The translations under genes were made by a program, and so were the position numbers. A model generated the notes under the pieces. The model worked only from the letters and a program-made list of their open reading frames with translations, was not told the origin of the DNA and did no database searches. Shown piece after piece: positions 58,828 through 64,000 of a stretch of DNA of 64,000 nt (positions are counted from its first letter, which is position 1; every line of letters begins with the position of its first letter). The stretch is from NCBI GenBank assembly GCA_963703165.1, contig OY969798.1, positions 2,232,001 through 2,296,000 on the forward strand. Reading direction: 5' to 3'. Source of the stretch: JBQTKD01 sp963703165. Its GTDB lineage: Bacteria > Actinomycetota > Actinomycetes > Sporichthyales > Sporichthyaceae.

Positions 58828-61416
58828 TCAGGCGGCGGAGGTGATCGCCAGGCAGTCCTTGGTGTCGGAGAGGTCGACGGTGACCGAGGCGCCGTCGCGG
58901 ACGTCGCCGGCGAGCATGAGGCGGGCCAGCGGGTCCCCGATGGCGGTCTGGATGAGCCGACGGAGCGGTCGGGCGCCGTAGACCGGGTCGTAGCCGGTGA
59001 CCGCGAGCCAGTCGGCGGCCTCGGGAGTGACGTCCAGGGCGATCCGCCGGGTGGCGAGGCGCTCGGCGAGGCGGGTCACCTGGATCCGCACAATCGCCGC
59101 CAGGTCGTCGGTGGACAGCGGGTCGAAGACCACGATGTCGTCGAGGCGGTTGACGAACTCCGGCTTGAACGAGGACCGGACCGCGGCCATGACGGCGTCG
59201 CGGCGCTGCTCGCTGTCCAGCGTCGGGTCGACGAGGAACTGGGAGCCGAGGTTCGACGTCAGCACCAGGATCGCGTTGCGGAAATCCACGGTGCGGCCCT
59301 GGCCATCGGTCAGCCGGCCGTCGTCGAGGACCTGCAACAGGATGTCGAAGACCTCCGGGTGCGCCTTCTCCACCTCATCGAGCAGCACGACCGTGTAGGG
59401 CCGACGACGCACCGTCTCGGTGAGCTGACCACCCTCCTCGTAGCCGACGTAGCCGGGAGGTGCCCCGACGAGGCGGGCGACGGAGTGCTTCTCGCCGTAC
59501 TCGCTCATGTCGATGCGCACCAGGGCGCGCTCGTCGTCGAACAGGAAGTCCGCGAGGGCCTTGGCGAGTTCGGTCTTGCCGACGCCGGTCGGACCGAGAA
59601 ACAGGAAGCTGCCAGTAGGCCGGTCGGGGTCCGCGATGCCCGCGCGCGTGCGGCGGACGGCGTCGCTGACGGCGCGCACGGCTTCGGTCTGTCCGATCAG
59701 CCGCTTGCCGAGCTCGTCCTCCATCCTCAGCAGCTTCGCCGACTCGCCCTCGAGCAGGCGCCCGACGGGGATGCCGGTCCAGGCCCCGACGACCTCGGCG
59801 ACGTCGTCCGCGCCGACCTGGTCCTTGACCATGGTCGCCTCGTCGCCCTCGGCCTCGTCGTCGCCGGCCGCCTCGAGGTCCTTCTCCAGCGCCGGGATGT
59901 CGGCGTAGAGAAGCCGGGACGCGGACTCGAAATCGCCGTCGCGCTGCATCCGCTCGGCCTGCCCACGCAGGTCGTCCAGGCGCTGCTTGAGGTCACCGAT
60001 CCGGTTCAGGCCGGACTTCTCCCGCTCCCAACGGGCGGTCAGCCCGTCAAGCTGTTCCTGACGGTCAGCCAGTTCCTTGCGCAGCTTGGTCAAACGCTCC
60101 GCCGACGCGTCGTCGTTCTCGCGGGACAGTGCCATCTCCTCCATGCGCATCCGGTCGACGGACCGCCGCAGCTCGTCGATCTCGACGGGCGAGGAGTCGA
60201 TCTCCATGCGCAGCCGCGACGCGGCCTCGTCGACGAGATCGATCGCCTTGTCGGGCAGGAACCGCCCGGTGATGTAGCGGTCGGACAGCGTCGCCGCCGC
60301 AACCAGCGCGGCGTCGGCGATGGCCACCTTGTGGTGGCTCTCGTACTTCTCCTTGAGCCCGCGCAGGATGCCGATCGTGTCCTCGACACTGGGCTCCCCC
60401 ACGAACACCTGCTGGAAGCGGCGCTCCAGCGCGGGGTCCTTCTCGATCCGTTCGCGGTACTCGTCCAGCGTGGTCGCACCGACGAGGCGCAACTCACCGC
60501 GGGCCAGCATCGGCTTCAGCATGTTCCCTGCGTCCATCGCGCCTTCGCTCGCGCCGGCGCCGACCATCGTGTGCAGCTCGTCGATGAACGTCACGACCTG
60601 CCCGCCGGAGTCCTTGATCTCCTTCAGGACGGCCTTGAGGCGCTCCTCGAACTCGCCGCGGTACTTGGCGCCGGCGACCATCGCCGAGAGGTCCAGGGCG
60701 ATCAATCGCTTGCCCCGTAGGGATTCCGGGACGTCCCCGGCGACGATGCGCTGCGCCAGGCCTTCGACGACGGCGGTCTTGCCCACGCCGGGCTCACCGA
60801 TGAGCACCGGGTTGTTCTTGGTCCGCCGGGACAGGACCTGGACGACCCGACGGATCTCGCCGTCCCGCCCGATGACCGGATCGAGCTTGCCGTCGCGCGC
60901 AGCGGCGGTCAGGTCGACGCCGTACTTCTCCAGCGCCTTGTAGGTTCCCTCCGGGTCCTGGCTGGTCACGCGGGCACTGCCGCGGATCTCGGCGAAGGCC
61001 GCGATCAGCTTCTTCGGCGTGACCTGATGCTGCGTCAGCATGGTGGCGACGTCGCTGGGCCCGGTGGCCAGGCCGACGAGCAGGTGCTCGGTGGAGACGA
61101 ACTCGTCGCCGAGCTTGGTGGCCTCGTCCATCGCGGTCTGCAGCGCCGCGTACGCGGAGCGGGACACGGCAGGGTTGGCCACGGTCGAGCCGCTCGCGCT
61201 GGCGAGCTTGCCCAGCAACTGCTGGGCAGCGGCGGCGACAGCCTTCGGGTCCGCCCCGGCGGCGGCGAGCAACGGCGCGGCGGTGCCCTCGGGCTGGTCG
61301 AGCAGGGCGAGCAGCAGGTGGACCGGCTCGACCTGGCTGTGGCCGGCAGCGGCGGCGCGGCGGACGGCCGTCGAGAAGGCCTCCTGCGAGCGGGTGGTCA
61401 GCTTGTCAGCGTCCAT
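58828..61416 (-). CDS. clpB: ATP-dependent disaggregase ClpB
   Basis: A complete 862-residue ClpB. Two Clp_N repeats (EPVHLLLALLDQPEGTA, STEHLLVGLATG) lead to AAA-1 with Walker A GEPGVGKT (about 205-212), the long coiled-coil middle domain (about 410-525), and AAA-2 with Walker A GPTGVGKTELAKA (about 606), ending with the C-terminal D2-small domain. ClpB rescues aggregated proteins with DnaK. In Streptomyces clpB is repressed by HspR, whose gene is immediately upstream here; no standard HAIR element was found in the 164-bp gap, but twin palindromes are present (61464-61544). ATG 61416 with AGGAG upstream. Confidence 0.97.
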   Translation of the reverse strand: MDADKLTTRSQEAFSTAVRRAAAAGHSQVEPVHLLLALLDQPEGTAAPLLAAAGADPKAVAAAAQQLLGKLASASGSTVANPAVSRSAYAALQTAMDEATKLGDEFVSTEHLLVGLATGPSDVATMLTQHQVTPKKLIAAFAEIRGSARVTSQDPEGTYKALEKYGVDLTAAARDGKLDPVIGRDGEIRRVVQVLSRRTKNNPVLIGEPGVGKTAVVEGLAQRIVAGDVPESLRGKRLIALDLSAMVAGAKYRGEFEERLKAVLKEIKDSGGQVVTFIDELHTMVGAGASEGAMDAGNMLKPMLARGELRLVGATTLDEYRERIEKDPALERRFQQVFVGEPSVEDTIGILRGLKEKYESHHKVAIADAALVAAATLSDRYITGRFLPDKAIDLVDEAASRLRMEIDSSPVEIDELRRSVDRMRMEEMALSRENDDASAERLTKLRKELADRQEQLDGLTARWEREKSGLNRIGDLKQRLDDLRGQAERMQRDGDFESASRLLYADIPALEKDLEAAGDDEAEGDEATMVKDQVGADDVAEVVGAWTGIPVGRLLEGESAKLLRMEDELGKRLIGQTEAVRAVSDAVRRTRAGIADPDRPTGSFLFLGPTGVGKTELAKALADFLFDDERALVRIDMSEYGEKHSVARLVGAPPGYVGYEEGGQLTETVRRRPYTVVLLDEVEKAHPEVFDILLQVLDDGRLTDGQGRTVDFRNAILVLTSNLGSQFLVDPTLDSEQRRDAVMAAVRSSFKPEFVNRLDDIVVFDPLSTDDLAAIVRIQVTRLAERLATRRIALDVTPEAADWLAVTGYDPVYGARPLRRLIQTAIGDPLARLMLAGDVRDGASVTVDLSDTKDCLAITSAA

Positions 61417-61463
61417 ACGTTGCGTCTCCTCTCGTGCAACAACCTCCCCAGCAGGCCCATCCG

Positions 61464-61544
61464 CGTACGGGATGACATCCCGTACGGTTCCTCGTCAGCC
61501 CTGGCACGGGCTGACAAGGACGGCTACGGGATGACATCCCGTAG
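61464..61544. repeat. Two near-identical perfect palindromes upstream of clpB
   Basis: 61464-61486 and 61524-61544 are palindromes sharing the 19-bp core TACGGGATGACATCCCGTA, arms perfect around one central base, centres 59 bp apart. Between them is a hairpin (61494-61500 TCAGCCC with 61507-61513 GGGCTGA). They lie 48-128 bp upstream of the clpB start and just downstream of the hspR stop. They are not the HAIR consensus (CTTGAGT-N7-ACTCAAG). They could be operator sites for clpB or terminators of the hspR operon. Confidence 0.8.
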
Positions 61545-61580
61545 CGAAACGGGCGCTGGGCAGGGTCGGGCGGCGGGCTT

Positions 61581-62018
61581 CTAGCGGGGCGGGCCGGGGC
61601 GTCGGGGTTGGTGCTGCCAGACGACGACGGCGGTGCCGGGCGGTTCGTAGACCGCCGGCAGGTTCATCCGGCGGTAGGCCGGGTTGGTGGCTTCGGACTG
61701 CTTCTCGCGCAGTGCGGCCACGACGTAGGACAGTTCGGCCTCGAGTTCGGCGACCCGGTGGCGCAGGTCGTCGTTGGCGTTCTCCAGTTCCAGGATCCGC
61801 TTGATCCCCTCGAGGTTCACGCCCTCCTGCTGGGACAGGCGAGCCACCTCGCGCAGACGCGTGATGTCCCGCGCCGAGTACCGACGCCCACGGCCGGCCG
61901 CACGACCGGGACTGACCAGTCCGAGGCGGTCGTACTGCCGCAGGGTCTGGGGGTGCAGGCCCGACAGCTCGGCCGCGACCGAGATGACGTACACCCCGAT
62001 CTCGAAGTCCTCCGTCAC
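61581..62018 (-). CDS. hspR: Heat-shock repressor HspR (MerR-type)
   Basis: A 145-residue MerR-family repressor: HTH VYVISVAAELSGLHPQTLRQYDRLGLVSPGR, wing RGRRYSARDITRLREV, and SQQEGVNLEGIKRILELEN with the coiled-coil DDLRHRVAELEAELSYVV. In Streptomyces HspR with DnaK as co-repressor controls dnaK and clpB operons. It is downstream of dnaJ, matching the dnaK-grpE-dnaJ-hspR operon. Start codon choice is between GTG 62018 and GTG 62021 (GGAGG 7 or 4 nt upstream); 62018 is preferred. Confidence 0.94.
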   Translation of the reverse strand: MTEDFEIGVYVISVAAELSGLHPQTLRQYDRLGLVSPGRAAGRGRRYSARDITRLREVARLSQQEGVNLEGIKRILELENANDDLRHRVAELEAELSYVVAALREKQSEATNPAYRRMNLPAVYEPPGTAVVVWQHQPRRPGPPR

Positions 62019-62037
62019 CACGTCACCTCCGCGGGCT

Positions 62038-62162
62038 CGTTACGTCCGACGTCCAGCGTCCGGTGGGCCCCGATTCGTCGGACGCAGCGGGTTCTTGCAC
62101 GCGCGGGGTGCGTTGCGTCCGACAGATAGCGTCCGGCGGGCCCCCATTCGTCGGACGCAACG
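62038..62162. repeat. Duplicated hairpin between dnaJ and hspR
   Basis: A roughly 52-bp unit is repeated at 62038-62089 and 62111-62162, offset 73 bp. In copy two, 62111-62123 pairs perfectly with 62150-62162 over 13 bp; copy one (62038-62050 with 62077-62089) has two mismatches. Each loop shares AGCGTCCGG(Y)GGGCCCC. The unit fills most of the 169-bp gap between dnaJ and hspR, a position where it could set the ratio of the chaperone and repressor transcripts. Confidence 0.75.
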
Positions 62163-62187
62163 AGGGCGGCGGGGGAGTGGCGGCGCA

Positions 62188-63339
62188 TCAGCGTGCCTCC
62201 GCTCGTTCCGCTGCCGCCATCAGGTCGGCCCGTGGGTCCTCGGGGGACGCGGCAGCCAGCGCCTCGAGGGCCTTGCGTGCCTCGGCGCTGAGGTTCTGCG
62301 GGACAGCCACCTCGACGGTGACCAGCAGGTCACCACGGGTGCCGTCCTTACGACCCGCCCCGCGGCCGCGCACCCGGATGGTGCGACCGTTCGCGGTGCC
62401 CGCGGGCAGCTTCAGAGTGACCGGGGCGCCACCGAGGGTCGGTACCTTGATCTCCGCACCGAGCGCCGCCTCGGGGAAGGTCACGGGCACCGAGATGGTC
62501 AGGTGCTCACCGCGGCGAGCGAACACCGGGTGCGGCCGCACATGCACCGTGACGAACAGATCGCCCGAGGGACCGCCCCGTTCACCGGCGGCACCCTTCC
62601 CCTTGAGCCGAATCTTCTGACCATTCGTCACACCGCCCGGGATGCGGGCGTTGATGGTCTGGCTGCCGGTCGCCCGGCCGCTGCCGTGACAGGTCGTGCA
62701 GGGGTTCTCCACGACCATCCCCCGGCCACGACATTGCTGGCAGGGCTCGCTCATCGCGAAGCCGCCCATGTTCCGGCTCACGTGCCCGCTCCCGGAGCAG
62801 GACGGACACAGCGACGGCGTGGTCCCAGCCTTCGCCCCGGTACCGGCGCAGACACGACACGGTGCCTCGCTGGTCAGCCGCAACGGCACCGTGACTCCGT
62901 CGACGCCCTCGGCGAAGCCGATCGTCACCTCGGTCTCCACGTCGGACCCGCGACGCGGGCCACCGCCGCCACGGCGGTTGAAGATGCCGCCGAGGATGTC
63001 GCCGAGACCACCGTCGGCCCCGCCGCCACCGAAGTTGAACTCGAAGCCACCGGGAGCGGAGTGCCCGCCGCCGGAGCCGGGTGCCCGGAATCCGCCGGAG
63101 CCGAAGAGTTCGCGGCCCTCGTCGTACTCCTTGCGCCGGTCGGTGTCTCCGAGCACGTGGTACGCCTCGGAGACCTCCTTGAACTTGGTCTCGGCCTCAG
63201 GGTTGTTCTTGTTGTGGTCGGGGTGGAGCTCCTTGGCAAGCTTGCGGTACGCCTTCTTGACCTCGTCGGCGGACGCAGTCTTCTTCAGCCCGAGGACGGC
63301 GTACAGATCCCGATTCAGATACTCACGAACGCTGCTCAC
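62188..63339 (-). CDS. dnaJ: Chaperone DnaJ (type I, with zinc-finger domain)
   Basis: A 383-residue type I DnaJ: J-domain with HPD (LAKELHPDHNKN), Gly-rich linker with GGIFNRRGGGG, four CxxCxGxG motifs (CRVCAGTG, CPSCSGSG, CQQCRGRG, CTTCHGSG), and beta-sandwich C-terminal domain. It stimulates DnaK ATPase and delivers substrates. GTG 63339 follows a G-rich ribosome site. It is in the grpE-dnaJ-hspR order. The 106-bp gap to grpE contains two related 19-bp segments (63363-63381 and 63424-63442, 17 of 19 identical). Confidence 0.96.
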   Translation of the reverse strand: MSSVREYLNRDLYAVLGLKKTASADEVKKAYRKLAKELHPDHNKNNPEAETKFKEVSEAYHVLGDTDRRKEYDEGRELFGSGGFRAPGSGGGHSAPGGFEFNFGGGGADGGLGDILGGIFNRRGGGGPRRGSDVETEVTIGFAEGVDGVTVPLRLTSEAPCRVCAGTGAKAGTTPSLCPSCSGSGHVSRNMGGFAMSEPCQQCRGRGMVVENPCTTCHGSGRATGSQTINARIPGGVTNGQKIRLKGKGAAGERGGPSGDLFVTVHVRPHPVFARRGEHLTISVPVTFPEAALGAEIKVPTLGGAPVTLKLPAGTANGRTIRVRGRGAGRKDGTRGDLLVTVEVAVPQNLSAEARKALEALAAASPEDPRADLMAAAERAEAR

Positions 63340-63445
63340 GCCATCCCCCTCTCGCGCGCTGGTTCATGACCGCACGACCATTTCCCTGTCCGGTTTGTCC
63401 GGGTTCTGTTCGTCGTACGGTCATTCATGAGCGCACGACGATGGT

Positions 63446-64000
63446 TCATTCGGTGGGCGTGGGCGGGGTCTGGCCCGCGGGGTCGGGTTCGGCGACCTTC
63501 ACCCGCGCGGCTCGCATGATCCGCTCGCCGACCTTGTAGCCCGGCTGCAGCACCTCGACGCAGGTCGCCTCGGAGACCTCCGCCGAGTACTCGTGCAGCA
63601 GGGCCTCGTGGACATTCGGGTCGAAGGGGTCGCCCGCCTCCCCGTAGGACACCAGACCCAGCTTGCCGAGCGTGGCCTCCAGGGATTCCGCGACGACCTT
63701 GAAACCGCCGACGACCTCCCCGTGTGCCCGCGCCCGCTCGATGTTGTCGAGCACCGGCAGCAGGTCGGACAGCGCCGCCATCAAAGCGAGCTCCCGGACG
63801 CCCTCCCGATCCCGCTCCACACGCCGCCGGTAGTTGGCGTACTCCGCCTGCAGGCGCTGCAGGTCGGCGGTGCGCTCGGCGAGCTGGGCGACGACCTCGT
63901 CCCCGGCGGGCGGGGACGAGGCGTCGTCCTGCGCCCCGTCCGGGCCGGCCGCAGCAGCGGCCGGCGCGGACGGAACTGACGCAGCTTCAGGTCGAACCGC
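63446..64000 (-). CDS. grpE: Nucleotide exchange factor GrpE (5' truncated by window edge)
   Basis: The C-terminal 184 residues of GrpE are inside the window; the start is beyond 64000. The visible part has an Ala/Pro-rich acidic N-terminal segment, the long coiled-coil (VVAQLAERTADLQRLQAEYANYRRRVERDREG), then the four-helix and beta-wing region (LPVLDNIERARAHGEVVGGFK, FDPNVHEALLHEYS, VEVLQPGYKVGERIMRAARVKV). It exchanges ADP on DnaK. A short version starting at 63820 would lack most of the coiled-coil and is not the real gene. dnaK should lie just upstream. Confidence 0.96.
   Translation of the reverse strand, partial: AVRPEAASVPSAPAAAAAGPDGAQDDASSPPAGDEVVAQLAERTADLQRLQAEYANYRRRVERDREGVRELALMAALSDLLPVLDNIERARAHGEVVGGFKVVAESLEATLGKLGLVSYGEAGDPFDPNVHEALLHEYSAEVSEATCVEVLQPGYKVGERIMRAARVKVAEPDPAGQTPPTPTE

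Noticed and set aside
61417..61580. HAIR or CIRCE heat-shock operator upstream of clpB
   Set aside because: Neither CTTGAGT-N7-ACTCAAG nor TTAGCACTC-N9-GAGTGCTAA is present; the palindromes found have a different sequence.

Overview
The window is very G+C-rich, gene-dense DNA from an actinobacterium. Gene content and order match two chromosomal blocks that are conserved between Streptomyces coelicolor and Mycobacterium tuberculosis. The first block is tmk-holB / topA / hppA / bldG / helicase / ssd / HAD phosphatase / marP-NUDIX-tlpA-nth / crp. The second is fba / trmH-pyrE / clpB / hspR-dnaJ-grpE. Frequent GTG and TTG starts, 4-bp start/stop overlaps and the absence of phage, IS or CRISPR signatures fit a core chromosomal region. 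I cannot name the genus. The combination (bldG and ssd present, no Streptomyces-specific genes seen) suggests a lineage outside Streptomyces and Mycobacterium, possibly Sporichthya- or Frankia-like; that is inference.

Layout. 1-8.2 kb: a truncated AraC regulator, then a leftward operon MFS/thymidylate kinase, holB, two lipoprotein peptidases and an FAD-linked oxidase, the last four genes translationally coupled. 8.3-12.4 kb: a toxin-antitoxin pair, a secreted copper-radical (galactose oxidase-like) protein and an unknown exported protein. 12.5-26.9 kb: topA, hppA, bldG with its anti-sigma partner, a DUF1998 helicase, ssd, a HAD phosphatase flanked by two non-coding RNAs (6C-like on the minus strand, Ms1/6S-like on the plus strand), a degenerate Fic-like protein, a LytTR regulator and an O-methyltransferase. 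26.9-34.3 kb: a nine-gene Mrp-type cation/proton antiporter operon with three MrpD/NuoL-like subunits and no full MrpA. 34.5-40.7 kb: a small membrane protein with an epoxide-hydrolase-like protein, a tandem array of structured repeats, marP, CoA pyrophosphatase, tlpA, nth and crp. 41-45 kb: a branched-chain amino-acid type ABC transporter with LivM and LivG fused. 45-58.6 kb: a beta-propeller/collagen-like secreted protein, class I aldolase, flavin disulfide reductase, trmH-pyrE, a DUF5819/HTTM pair, FKBP and sulfotransferase-like proteins, and secreted or lipoprotein genes. 58.8-64 kb: clpB, hspR, dnaJ and 5'-truncated grpE.

How it fits together: replication and topology (holB, tmk, topA), ion bioenergetics (K+-independent H+-pyrophosphatase, Mrp antiporter), developmental/stress signalling (bldG module, Crp, MarP), sRNA control (6C, Ms1) and the HspR-controlled chaperone set are interleaved with lineage-specific secreted proteins.

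Cautions: two conserved genes (MFS-tmk and one mrpD) carry single-base frameshifts that restore to full-length proteins if one base is removed at each site. These may be assembly errors. The most unusual material is non-coding: repeat and palindrome arrays beside marP, upstream of clpB, between hspR and dnaJ, and upstream of ssd.
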